From the NCBI GenBank assembly GCA_963760985.1, contig CAVXFM010000015.1:1054001-1118000 (forward strand): a DNA stretch of 64,000 nt, read 5' to 3'. The translations under genes and the position numbers were made by a program. Source of the stretch: JACRDG01 sp963760985. GTDB taxonomy: Bacteria > Desulfobacterota > Desulfomonilia > Desulfomonilales > Desulfomonilaceae. Of this stretch, positions 53,510 through 61,927 are shown one piece after another. Position 1 is the first letter of the stretch, and each line of letters starts with the position of its first letter. The notes beneath the pieces were generated by a model. The model was not told where the DNA came from. It was given only the letters and a program-made list of their open reading frames with translations, and did no database searches.

Positions 53510-54832
53510 TCACTGCACAGCCGCGGCCGCGGGCTCATCCGGGCCGCGGCGAGCGGTCTTGGCGATGAGCACGAAAGCCGTCAATCCGAGCAACGAGTAA
53601 ATCACAATAAAAGCCGCAAGAGAAAGGGTGACCTGTGACGCGGCAATAGGGGAAACCGCGTCCGAAGTCCTCATCACGCCATACACGATCCACGGTTGGC
53701 GACCGGTTTCGGTGACGACCCATCCCAACTCCGCGGCAAGATAGGGAAGCGGAATACAGTATTGCAATGTCTTCAAAAACCAGGGGACGGATTCCAGATT
53801 GTTCCTCTTGAGGAAGCCTATGAACGCGAGGAGCACAAACAAAAAGCCAAGGCCCACCATGATTCTGAAGGACCAGAATACCAGCGTCACAGGCGGCCTT
53901 TCGTCCTTGGGCCAGGCTTTGAGCCCCTTTATTTCCGCATCCCAACGGTCGTACACCAACCAGCTCAGGAAATTGGGAATCTGAATCGCTTCCACGAGAT
54001 TGCGTTCTTGGGCCTCATCAGGAATCAACAGCAAGGAAAAAGGTGCCCCTTTCTGGGTTTCCCATTGGGCCTCCATTGCCGCAAGCTTTATCGGTTGCAC
54101 AGCTCCCGTCTTTTTCCCGTGCATGTCGCCCACGAACACTTCTGCCACGGTCACGATCAGCACGAACGCTACGGCCAGCCGAAAGGACTTGGTGAAGAAA
54201 CTCGTCTCGTTTTTGCGGAGCAAATGATACGCGCTCACTCCCATCACGAAAAAACCGCCAACGATATATCCGGCAAGGACCGTGTGAAGGAACGTGAGAA
54301 TGGCATAATCCTGCGTCACCACCGCCCAGAAGTTCGCCAATTCAGCCCGGCCGCCCTGCAGTACGTACCCTACCGGATGTTGCATCCACGAATTGGCCAC
54401 CAGGATCCAGTAGGCAGACCCACTGGCTGCAAGGGCTACAAGCCAGATGCTCAGCAGGTGGAGTTTTGGCGACAACCTGTTCCACCCGAACATCCAGACC
54501 GCGATGAACGTGGACTCAAGGAAGAACGAGGTAGTCGCTTCAATGGCCAAGAGAGATCCGAAAATATCACCGACATATTTTGAGTAACCAGCCCAGTTGG
54601 TCCCGAATTGGAACTCCAGGGTGATCCCGGTGACCACTCCCACCACAAAGTTGATGAGGAACATCTTGCCCCAGAACTTCGCCATCCTCTTGTACTCTTC
54701 ATCCCCGGATCGGACGTAAATCGTCTCCATAATGGCTACGAGCACACCCAATCCAAGGGTCAAGGGAACAAAGAGAAAGTGAAAGAGCGTGGCAACCGCG
54801 AATTGCAGCCTCGAGAGCCAAAGAACCTCCAT
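53510..54832 (-). CDS. cydA: Cytochrome bd ubiquinol oxidase subunit I (short Q-loop type)
   Basis: A 440-residue heme-bearing subunit with about nine helices. It begins MEVLWLSRLQFAVATLFHFLFVPLTLGL, with the heme b595 ligand His in FHFLFVPLT; a second heme ligand His is in AILTFLHTVLAGY, and GRQPWIVYGVMRTSDAVSP is the conserved C-terminal motif. At 440 residues it is some 80 shorter than E. coli CydA, showing the short quinol-binding loop common in anaerobes and Firmicutes. AAAGGAG precedes the start. With cydB it makes the terminal oxidase. Confidence 0.95.
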   Translation of the reverse strand: MEVLWLSRLQFAVATLFHFLFVPLTLGLGVLVAIMETIYVRSGDEEYKRMAKFWGKMFLINFVVGVVTGITLEFQFGTNWAGYSKYVGDIFGSLLAIEATTSFFLESTFIAVWMFGWNRLSPKLHLLSIWLVALAASGSAYWILVANSWMQHPVGYVLQGGRAELANFWAVVTQDYAILTFLHTVLAGYIVGGFFVMGVSAYHLLRKNETSFFTKSFRLAVAFVLIVTVAEVFVGDMHGKKTGAVQPIKLAAMEAQWETQKGAPFSLLLIPDEAQERNLVEAIQIPNFLSWLVYDRWDAEIKGLKAWPKDERPPVTLVFWSFRIMVGLGFLFVLLAFIGFLKRNNLESVPWFLKTLQYCIPLPYLAAELGWVVTETGRQPWIVYGVMRTSDAVSPIAASQVTLSLAAFIVIYSLLGLTAFVLIAKTARRGPDEPAAAAVQ

Positions 54833-55000
54833 TACGCCGTTACTCCTTTCCCAGGTCTATATTCTTCGGGCATTCGATCGTGCCGAACCCGCAATCTCGG
54901 GAGATCGGAAGACGGTCACGCACTATGACCGGTTCCTCGATTAAGGGCACCCCTTCCTTCCCCAGGACGAGATCACAGGGAAAAATCACCAGAGGGGCGG

Positions 55001-55705
55001 TTAACCCGTAGAGAGGGTTTCTCCCTCCGCGTCGGCTGGTTGCTGAACCGCCCCAGGCACCGCTGAACGATGAGCATTCAGGAGATCGAGCCCTTTTTGT
55101 GCGAGCTGGCCTACCGATTGTCGCGTCACCAGGTCTTCGCGGTACACTTTGACCCCAGCCTCATCGTGGACAAGCGACTCGAGGAGGGGCCGAAGCGTTT
55201 CCGCTCCCAGCAGACCCGCGGCGAATGAAGCCAAGCCGCGTGTTTCCGCGTCAGTCGATTCCACGTATGGCCTCAGGTATACGACTGCAGGAGCCACACA
55301 TTCCGGTCGAATTGCCGCGATTCTCGTGATGCCCCACATGAGTCCCCGCTGGAGCGGCGGGTATTCGAGAAAATTTCCGTCCGGGTCCAGGTATGAGACA
55401 AGAATCGAGCCGAACTCTTCCGCCATGCTGCGATTGCGAGCCATCACCTCGGCCATGGCCTCGGGCGCTCCCCACCCGATTCCACCGGACTCATCATTGA
55501 GGCTCCACATGAGCCTGCGCATGATCACGCGGGCCCCTTCCTTGTCCTGCTCCGCCAGATCGCTCACCACCGCGCCGAACGCGGTAATTGCACGCCATCG
55601 GACGTTTGGGTCCTGGTGGAGTAGAAACGAAAACAAAGGATTGATTGCCTTACGCGTGGGCAGGAGCGACATTGCGGTAAGGCACTGGTTGAGGTCCTTA
55701 TGCAT
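55001..55705 (-). CDS. HEAT-repeat-like protein (DVU0298 family)
   Basis: A 234-residue all-helical protein with HEAT-like repeats (NPLFSFLLHQDPNVRWRAITAFGAVVSDLAEQD). Other segments such as GGIGWGAPEAMAEVMARNRSMAEEF and LQRGLMWGITRIAAIRPECV are a conserved family in sulfate reducers, known as DVU0298-type proteins, with no assigned function. The start is ATG 55705, after a TTG that is in frame; no clear ribosome site is seen. It lies between cydA and the flavodiiron gene on the same strand. It has no heme or metal motif. Confidence 0.72.
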   Translation of the reverse strand: MHKDLNQCLTAMSLLPTRKAINPLFSFLLHQDPNVRWRAITAFGAVVSDLAEQDKEGARVIMRRLMWSLNDESGGIGWGAPEAMAEVMARNRSMAEEFGSILVSYLDPDGNFLEYPPLQRGLMWGITRIAAIRPECVAPAVVYLRPYVESTDAETRGLASFAAGLLGAETLRPLLESLVHDEAGVKVYREDLVTRQSVGQLAQKGLDLLNAHRSAVPGAVQQPADAEGETLSTG

Positions 55706-55933
55706 CAAGAGACGCAGGTACCTGTTGCTTCAAAGCCCTGCCAGTACGTTCTCCCACCGCGGTTCTCCCTTTCTGGGTACTCGTTCGGTGTGGCTCGACG
55801 CGTCCATGCATGGTCGGTCATGGGATGCGCTTCACTTGGGGAAGAGCATCCGGTTCTCAGGCTCGGCCCGGGAACCGGATACCGCGTGATCCTGCCCCGA
55901 AAGTGGTCACACAGAAAGCCTTTCCCCGAAGGT

Positions 55934-57130
55934 TCAGGCCCCTTCTTTGACTGCCTTGGCCACCTGGCGGCCCAGGTCGACACAGTCTTTCAGTCCCTCA
56001 TGATGGGGAACGAACTGGTGACTCACACCGGGGTGAATCACGTTCATTTTCATGTCTTCAAGCGTCTTTGTCATCAACCGGACCGCTTCACCACTCCAGC
56101 CGAAAGACCCGAAAGCTGCACCCAGTTTTTTCAGCGGGCGCAAGCCTTTCATGTAGCAGAGCATGTCCGCCATTCGAGGAAGCATGCCGTTATTTAACGT
56201 CGAAGATCCCAAGAGCACCGCTTTTGCGTCCAATATCTCGGTCATCACGTCACTGCGGTGGTCCACCCGGAGGTCCATCAGCTTCACGTGGAGTCCGCCC
56301 TCCACGAGGCCGTCGAGGACCGCCTTGGCCATGGTCTCGGTGCTGCCCCACATGCTGTCGTAAATGATCACCGCTTTATGCTTTGTGACCTGTCTGCTCC
56401 ACTCATCGTACGCCGCGACAATCTGCATGGGATTGTCTCGCCAGATAAGACCGTGGTCAGGACAGATCACGTCAATTTTCAGATTCATCTTCGTCACGTC
56501 CGCAAGGAGCTTTTGAATAAGTCCTGAATACGGCATGAGAATATTGGCAAAATACTTGGCCCCGTGCTGCATCAGCTCGCTCGGGTCCACTTCGTCGTTG
56601 AATCGTTCGGTGGTGGCCCAATGCTGACCGAACGCGTCGCTGGAAAGGAGCACCGCGTCTTCCTTGAAATAGGAAAACATGCTGTCCGGCCAGTGGAGCA
56701 TCCTGGTCTCGATGAATTGGACCGTGCGTTTCCCGATACTGATCTCAGCCCCGGTCGGCACGACCTCGTACGGCCAATCTTCCCGATGATAGTGCTCGAT
56801 GAGCGCCTTCTTGCCTCGAGGAGAGCAGAAGAGTTTTTCGGGTTTTATGACATCCATCATTTCCACGAGCGAGCCTGAATGATCGGGCTCCACGTGGTTC
56901 ACCACCAGATAATCGATCTTTGAAGGCTCGATCACCTTGTAGATACAATGCAGCAAATCGTTCTTGAACGGCTTCTTGACCGTGTCAAAGAGAGTGATCT
57001 TATCGTCTATCGCCAGATATGCGTTATACGTCGTTCCCTTTTTGGTGGAATATCCGTGAAAGTCTCTTACGCTCCAATCCACGCCTCCAACCCAGTAGAG
57101 ATCTTTCTTGACTTCAATGCTGGTTCTCAA
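55934..57130 (-). CDS. Flavodiiron protein (FprA/Roo type, oxygen or nitric-oxide reductase)
   Basis: A 398-residue soluble enzyme that reduces oxygen to water or NO to N2O. The N-terminal metallo-beta-lactamase-like domain carries the diiron ligands: NHVEPDHSGS, RMLHWPDSMF, LLSSDAFGQHW and CPDHGLIWRDNP. The C-terminal flavodoxin domain binds FMN (IIYDSMWGSTETMAKAVLDGL, AAFGSFGWSGEAVRLM). The start is probably TTG 57130, with GGAGGT four bases upstream, so that RTSIEVKKDLYWVGGVDW is at the true N-terminus; longer frames add nothing conserved. A rubredoxin gene, its usual electron donor, lies 221 bases upstream. Confidence 0.93.
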   Translation of the reverse strand: MRTSIEVKKDLYWVGGVDWSVRDFHGYSTKKGTTYNAYLAIDDKITLFDTVKKPFKNDLLHCIYKVIEPSKIDYLVVNHVEPDHSGSLVEMMDVIKPEKLFCSPRGKKALIEHYHREDWPYEVVPTGAEISIGKRTVQFIETRMLHWPDSMFSYFKEDAVLLSSDAFGQHWATTERFNDEVDPSELMQHGAKYFANILMPYSGLIQKLLADVTKMNLKIDVICPDHGLIWRDNPMQIVAAYDEWSRQVTKHKAVIIYDSMWGSTETMAKAVLDGLVEGGLHVKLMDLRVDHRSDVMTEILDAKAVLLGSSTLNNGMLPRMADMLCYMKGLRPLKKLGAAFGSFGWSGEAVRLMTKTLEDMKMNVIHPGVSHQFVPHHEGLKDCVDLGRQVAKAVKEGA

Positions 57131-57351
57131 CCGTACCTCCGTGAAATGTGGTTCGCATTGCGAAAACGTTCTTCCTGGTGTCTCGGGCAACAAGCCCGTG
57201 GTCTTTGTTAACGGATCGCACCGCGCGCGACGCAGCTTTGGAAGCTGGTGCGGGCATCGCTACCAGAACGCGTGACGATCCTTGGTGTGGTCGGCTCAAA
57301 TCCCGCACGCTCGGTCCCAGCGGCAAAGCCGGCGACCCACCGTTGTGTGGG

Positions 57352-57510
57352 TTACTCAGCCGCAAAACTTGACTTGTCCGCACCACACACAGGGCAGACC
57401 CAGTCTTCGGGAAGGTCCTCAAATTTCGTACCGGGTTCGACTCCATTGTCCGGATCGCCCAGCGCGGGGTCATATACGTAACCGCATACCTGACACGTGT
57501 ACTTATCCAT
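57352..57510 (-). CDS. Rubredoxin
   Basis: A 52-residue rubredoxin: MDKYTCQVCGYVYDPALGD ... PEDWVCPVCGADKSSF. Both CX2CG knuckles that bind one iron are complete, and the length is standard. It is the first gene before the flavodiiron protein and is likely its electron donor, as in Desulfovibrio. The gene is below the size many gene finders report. Confidence 0.95.
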   Translation of the reverse strand: MDKYTCQVCGYVYDPALGDPDNGVEPGTKFEDLPEDWVCPVCGADKSSFAAE

Positions 57511-57627
57511 CTTTTCCTCCGTTGGTGTTGCGAGGCCGTTAACCGGCCCTATGTTCGTGTAATCGCACAGGGCTTTGCAGGCCCTGGGGAAACGAAAAAT
57601 CCATGGTCAAGCCAGGGGGAGCCCAGC

Positions 57628-58068
57628 TCATTTTCCCGAGATCCGCTTGCCAATCTCGCGGCCATAGTCCTGGGCCATCTGGAGCGCGCCCTGTAACAAG
57701 GCCGACTTCAACCGCAAAGGCGACCCAATCATCTCCATCTTCAAGATATTCTTCATAGTATCGTAGATCCGATCGGGCGCTTCACCACTCCATCCAAACG
57801 CGCCGAAAGAACCCCCGATCTTGCCATCCAGGGTGACTTTCGCGGCCAAAAAGAGCAGGGTCTTCATGGCCTGCATCATTTCGCCGTGGTACGTGGCCGA
57901 ACCGAACACGTACGCGTCATAACCGTCGAACTGTTCTTCTTTCTGCAATTCCGTGGCGTTTACCACTTTGGCATCTGCGCCCGTGAACCGTATGCCTTCA
58001 GCGATATATCCCGCGATATCCTGTGTTTGGCCGCTTCTGGTCGCATAAACGATCAGAGCTTTAGGCAT
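57628..58068 (-). CDS. Flavodoxin
   Basis: A 146-residue flavodoxin-fold protein. The FMN phosphate loop is IVYATRSGQTQDIAGYIAEG, and FGSATYHGEMMQAMKT and SFGAFGWSGEAPDRIYD hold the flavin ring. The last motif (FGWSGEA) is shared with the flavodoxin domain of the flavodiiron protein upstream in the cluster. It shuttles low-potential electrons and could replace rubredoxin or ferredoxin. GAGGAGG precedes the start at 58068. Confidence 0.92.
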   Translation of the reverse strand: MPKALIVYATRSGQTQDIAGYIAEGIRFTGADAKVVNATELQKEEQFDGYDAYVFGSATYHGEMMQAMKTLLFLAAKVTLDGKIGGSFGAFGWSGEAPDRIYDTMKNILKMEMIGSPLRLKSALLQGALQMAQDYGREIGKRISGK

Positions 58069-58256
58069 GGTGACTGCCTCCTCTCCTGTCGTAATCGGTC
58101 AGCGAGGTTCGAGGCCGCCCTGCACCTCGCTGAGGTGGATGGGGAGCCTTCTCCCCCGCCACACTTCCCCCTTCTCGATTCCTGAATGTCGTCTCGCCCT
58201 TGGGAAGCGTCATTTCCTCTTGCTTCGTGACTCCGGTCTGTCAAGAGCCTTTCCGT

Positions 58257-58857
58257 TTACGGGGAATCCGCTTTTGCCGAGGCCCCGAGTACTGCATCCT
58301 TACCCAAGGTGTACGCCCGCTTCAGGTCATCAGGATGTGTGGCTATGTCTGCTTTGCGTTCCACGGATCGGACAAAGACGCCTCCTTCATACTTCATTTG
58401 CAATGCGTCATAGAAGGTACTTGGCCACCAGCTCGACACCCTCAAAGAGATTCTTTCCCTTGGTCGCTCCCACCGCGATGAGATATCCTCTCCCCCGGGA
58501 GGGAGCTTTTTTCTCGTGTGGCGTTTCTCCCAGCAAGCGTCTGCACCACATGGCCTGGCATCGGTCGATCAGCGCCTTGGCTTGCGCGGGCACGCTGTAA
58601 AAGAACATCGGCGCGGCCAGTATGATGACATCTGCTTCATCAAGGAGCGGATACACTTGCTGCATGTCATCATCGACGACACACTCTCCGGTCGCGTCAC
58701 AGCCGGCGCATTCTATGCAGCCGCTGATCTCCAGATCGCAACAGCGGAGGGAACTCACCAACGCGCCTGCGTCCGCTGCGCCTTTGAGCGACTCATCCAG
58801 CAACAAATCGCTGTTGCCGCCCTTACGCGGACTTCCGTAAATACCCAATACTTTCAT
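58257..58857 (-). pseudogene. NADPH-dependent FMN reductase / iron-sulfur flavoprotein, broken by a +1 frameshift
   Basis: From ATG 58857 the frame gives MKVLGIYGSPRKGGNSDLLL (FMN loop), the cluster motif CIECAGCDATGEC (CX2CX2CX5C, as in archaeal iron-sulfur flavoproteins) and MFFYSVPAQAKALIDRCQ; it stops after NLFEGVELVAKY at 58408. The next frame goes on FYDALQMKYEGGVFVRSVERKAD ... to 58257. Taking out one base of the GG at 58416-58417 restores a protein of about 199 residues. Related flavoproteins reduce oxygen or peroxide in methanogens and sulfate reducers. The cluster, FMN loop and C-terminus are all intact, so a sequence error is probable. Confidence 0.85.
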
Positions 58858-58878
58858 TTTGTTGCCTTTAGTTTGAGA

Positions 58879-59227
58879 CTAAAAAGTCACCACCTCATAC
58901 CCTTTTTCCATGTACGAGGCCATGCTTGGATGTCCGCCCATTTCGTCGCCAAGAGGCAAGCCCTCTTTCTCTACGGCCCACAGGGTGTTCATCTTGGTGG
59001 CGCATGCCCAGCACACTGCGTGAATGAGTTCCCGGTCCTTGACCCTGCGATATAAGGAACCCAAGGGACTTCCCTCGCGGCGCAAGTTCAGGGATGAGTG
59101 CCGTGGCGCCTCCTTCGATGACGATCTTCACGTCCATGCCGCGCGAATCCATGTCCAGCGCGTTCAACAGCACGTGAACAAAACACATGAACTCAGCATT
59201 AAATGCAAAAAGGACTACCTTTTTCAC
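58879..59227 (-). pseudogene. DsrE-like protein, broken by a +1 frameshift
   Basis: From GTG 59227 (AAAGGTGG upstream) the frame reads KKVVLFAFNAEFMCFVHVLLNALDMDSRGMDVKIVIEGGATALIPEL, then breaks; the next frame continues EGSPLGSLYRRVKDRELIHAVCWACATKMNTLWAVEKEGLPLGDEMGGHPSMASYMEKGYEVVTF. One extra base near 59077-59083 separates them. The joined protein of about 115 residues has the DsrE/F fold with a conserved central cysteine motif (VCWACA). DsrE-like proteins transfer sulfur or bind persulfides; this small family is common near rubredoxins and peroxide genes in sulfate reducers. Function in this context unknown. Confidence 0.78.
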
Positions 59228-59429
59228 CAGACCACCTTTCTTCTTCGTGACCAATTCGATCTGCAACCAGTCTCAGGGGGCGGCACTGGCAGAATGCGTG
59301 GACGCCAGTACCACCCTTTGTACGTCGGGCCCTGTTCACTGCACTTTGCGCAATGCTGCCCACGCGAGCATGAAAAAGGTACGCTCTGCAGGGCCTGCGG
59401 CAACCCGTGCGAATGTCACAGGGGCCCTG

Positions 59430-59600
59430 TTAGCCAAGCCGGGGGTCCTGGCCCGTGAGACCGCATTCAGGTACGTAGCAGGTCACGTTCACAAAGTCGC
59501 ACGTTTCGCTGCATCCGGGACACGTAGTGGGCGGGGCAGCCTCTGCATCTGCTTCGAAGGTGTACCCACACTTGGTGCATTTCCATGTGATCTTTTCCAT
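59430..59600 (-). CDS. Rubredoxin-like zinc/iron ribbon protein with CYVPECG tail
   Basis: A 56-residue protein: MEKITWKCTKCGYTFEADAE, then CPGCSETCDFVNVTCYVPECG. The first two CX2C pairs resemble a rubredoxin or zinc ribbon, but the spacing between them is short (about 15 residues) and three further cysteines follow, unlike ordinary rubredoxin. Small proteins ending CYVPECG occur next to anaerobic enzymes. It may bind iron with four of seven cysteines. It lies between the DsrE-like gene and the octaheme cytochrome gene. Confidence 0.75.
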   Translation of the reverse strand: MEKITWKCTKCGYTFEADAEAAPPTTCPGCSETCDFVNVTCYVPECGLTGQDPRLG

Positions 59601-59633
59601 AATAGTAAGCCTCCGTTTTTCGATAATGATCTT

Positions 59634-61211
59634 TTATCGGACCTTGCTCCTGTGCAACCCGGGATGTGACATGGTGTCTGTACCTGGTCGCCCAGTTGAG
59701 TCTTTTTGCTTCACCGATCCTTGCCCTTTTGTTCCTCTCAGGAACTGCAGCCGATCCAACATGTCGCGGATATTCGCGGACAGGCGCCATCTCCCGTCTG
59801 CGAACACTCCGTAATCCGCGCCCATCATGGCAGATGCGAAACGAGTGGAGTTCGCAAAAAACAGCCACTGTTCCACCCATTGTTTCTCGATTGCCTCGTC
59901 GAAAATGCTGGTATGGTTGTCCGCGAGGTTTTCCTGCCACGCCTTCATGACAATATCGGTCGCGGTGTGGGTCATCTCATTGGTCGTGGTGATCGTATTC
60001 TCGAAGCGGGCCCAGTGACCTTGGACCCAGTCCCGGGTATGACATGCCTGACACACATTCTGGAGTTTTTTCCGTCTGGTCTTCTGCTCATCAGCCGTGA
60101 TGAGGAATTTCGTGGCAGGTTCTCCCGTCAGTGTGGTGGGCAGCGGCAGGCCGTTCTCGTTCCTTATGATGGAGGTGTCCGGCGAGATAGGATGGGGATG
60201 CGCGTATATTAAGCCGAACAGACGCCACGGAAGCCTGTCGTTCATCTGATGGGTGCGCTTCGCAAGCACGTCGCCATCCTCGTCCACCAGCAGCGCCACG
60301 TGACAGACTGCACAGGTGGGAGCGGGTATGTCCTTGCCCACGGTCCAGGGCACGTGGGTAAAATTCCATTCGTGGTACAACGAAAAGAACAGATTTCCGT
60401 GTTTGCTCACCGAATAGGCCTGAAACGCGGGCACGTCCGGCCCCTTGTGGCACTGGGAGCACGTGTACGGCTTCCTCGCGGCTTCAATAGAGAACTGATG
60501 CCTGCTGTGACACGACACGCACAGGCCCTTGGTTCCATCAGGATTGTACCGGCCCACCCCTTGATTTGGCCAACCACTTATCTTGGGAAATTCCATCTCA
60601 CCGAAATCACTGTCCCGCTTTTCCATACCAGTCACTTCCAAAGCGGTTCCGTGACAATGATAGCAGGACTCCGCGCCGGTTTTCGCGTCAGGGTCCGCAG
60701 TGCTCAACTTCCCGCCGTGAAAGGACTGCACACCGTTGATCGACTTTTCCAGGCTGTAATACAGCGTGTTGTTCGCGAGATTGGTCCTCGCGTGAGCCAT
60801 CAGGTTCTTGTCGAACTGGGATGCCTCCTTCGGATGACACACCGCACAATCTTTGGGTGACATGGTGAGATGAATCTTGACATCGTTGTGATTGAACGTG
60901 TCTTTATGAGCGTCCGTACGCAAAGTATGGCATTCCGCGCAGCCCACGACCGTCCCCGCGAGTTTGTCCGGGACTTTGTCCACGGAAATCCGTCTCTCAA
61001 GTTCAGGCTTCTTGAGCGCTTCGGCCGGCGTTATGTGAGCATGGCGGCTTCTTTTCCAATCCGCGATAAGACCCGGTGTCACGGTCGAGTGACAGCCGAT
61101 ACAGTCCTGAGTCGCTTCGCTCACAGGCGCTTCCTTGTCCGCGCAGAAACCGGCAACGGCCCACAACCCCATGATCGCCACAAGGGTTTGCACACAAATA
61201 CACCTGTTCAT
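59634..61211 (-). CDS. Octaheme c-type cytochrome, hydroxylamine oxidoreductase-like
   Basis: About 525 residues from ATG 61211, with the signal peptide MNRCICVQTLVAIMGLWAVAGFCA. Eight CXXCH heme sites occur in order: CIGCH, CAECH, CAVCH, CYHCH, CVSCH, CSQCH, CAVCH and CQACH. Eight hemes and the size suit the hydroxylamine oxidoreductase/octaheme family; in anaerobes such proteins reduce nitrite or hydroxylamine. The C-terminal TRDWVQGHWARFEN region follows the last heme as in that family. I cannot find the cross-linking tyrosine of the oxidising enzymes with confidence, so a reductive role is more likely. It is exported and would act in the periplasm. The neighbours are an exported peroxiredoxin and a thioredoxin-like protein. 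Confidence 0.85.
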   Translation of the reverse strand: MNRCICVQTLVAIMGLWAVAGFCADKEAPVSEATQDCIGCHSTVTPGLIADWKRSRHAHITPAEALKKPELERRISVDKVPDKLAGTVVGCAECHTLRTDAHKDTFNHNDVKIHLTMSPKDCAVCHPKEASQFDKNLMAHARTNLANNTLYYSLEKSINGVQSFHGGKLSTADPDAKTGAESCYHCHGTALEVTGMEKRDSDFGEMEFPKISGWPNQGVGRYNPDGTKGLCVSCHSRHQFSIEAARKPYTCSQCHKGPDVPAFQAYSVSKHGNLFFSLYHEWNFTHVPWTVGKDIPAPTCAVCHVALLVDEDGDVLAKRTHQMNDRLPWRLFGLIYAHPHPISPDTSIIRNENGLPLPTTLTGEPATKFLITADEQKTRRKKLQNVCQACHTRDWVQGHWARFENTITTTNEMTHTATDIVMKAWQENLADNHTSIFDEAIEKQWVEQWLFFANSTRFASAMMGADYGVFADGRWRLSANIRDMLDRLQFLRGTKGQGSVKQKDSTGRPGTDTMSHPGLHRSKVR

Positions 61212-61297
61212 GGCAGTCCTCTCGAAGTGACGCGTGATTTGTATGACCCAATGTTCAGAGACGTACTCTCGGTAGCTCGCTAAGACCGACAAAACTG

Positions 61298-61915
61298 CTA
61301 CTGCGGGAGTTGCTCCAGTTGTTTCACCAGCACTTCCAACCGCGGCAGCGCATTCACGTCGTGCACGTCGATGTACTGAATGATGCCTTGTTTGTCGATC
61401 ACGAACAACGCCCTCTCAGCCATCCCATCATCCCTGAGCACTCCGTACTTCTTGGCCACTGCCCCGTGCGGCCAGAAATCGGACAACACGGGAAACCATA
61501 GGTGCCCCATTTGTTGTGTCCATGCGTACAGTGTCGGAATATTGTCCACGCTGATGCCCAAGACCACGGTATTGTATTGGTCGAAAATCTCCTTCGCGAT
61601 GTTATATCCGGGCCACTGGTGCGAACATACCGGAGTCCAGGCTGCGGGCACGAAAGAAATCACCACGTTTTTCTTCCCGCGGTACTGAGCCAGGGAGATT
61701 TCATTCTTTGAGAGGTCTCGCAGGGTGAAATCCGGGGCGCGATCTCCCTTCTTGAGCTCGGTGTGGCTCGCGAGGGATTTGAGGGTTCCTGGCTGGTACA
61801 CAGTCCCCTTGAAAGCACCTTGTTCATCCTGGGCCACGACCGCGACGCAGCACCACAGCACGACCAATACCCAGAGAGCCCCATATATGAGAGATAACCC
61901 GCGGTTTCTGCGCAT
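61298..61915 (-). CDS. Exported peroxiredoxin (AhpC/TSA family, single cysteine)
   Basis: A 205-residue protein with an N-terminal membrane or signal segment (SLIYGALWVLVVLWCCVAVVA). The mature part has APDFTLRDLSKNEISLAQYRGKKNVVISFVPAAWTPVCSHQWPGY; the only cysteine of the mature protein is the peroxidatic one in TPVCSHQ, so it is a 1-Cys type that would need an external thiol. It would reduce peroxides in the periplasm. The gene lies 12 bases after the thioredoxin-like gene, which could regenerate it, and 86 bases before the octaheme cytochrome. AAAGGAGG precedes the start. Confidence 0.9.
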   Translation of the reverse strand: MRRNRGLSLIYGALWVLVVLWCCVAVVAQDEQGAFKGTVYQPGTLKSLASHTELKKGDRAPDFTLRDLSKNEISLAQYRGKKNVVISFVPAAWTPVCSHQWPGYNIAKEIFDQYNTVVLGISVDNIPTLYAWTQQMGHLWFPVLSDFWPHGAVAKKYGVLRDDGMAERALFVIDKQGIIQYIDVHDVNALPRLEVLVKQLEQLPQ

Positions 61916-61927
61916 TCCCGCCTCCTT

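Noticed and set aside
57240..57320. A tRNA-like stretch (CTCAAATCCCGC resembling a T-arm, with hairpins nearby) between the rubredoxin and flavodiiron genes
   Set aside because: Neither strand gives a full cloverleaf: the acceptor stem, D-arm and anticodon arm cannot be placed with correct spacing, and the T-stem has a mismatch.
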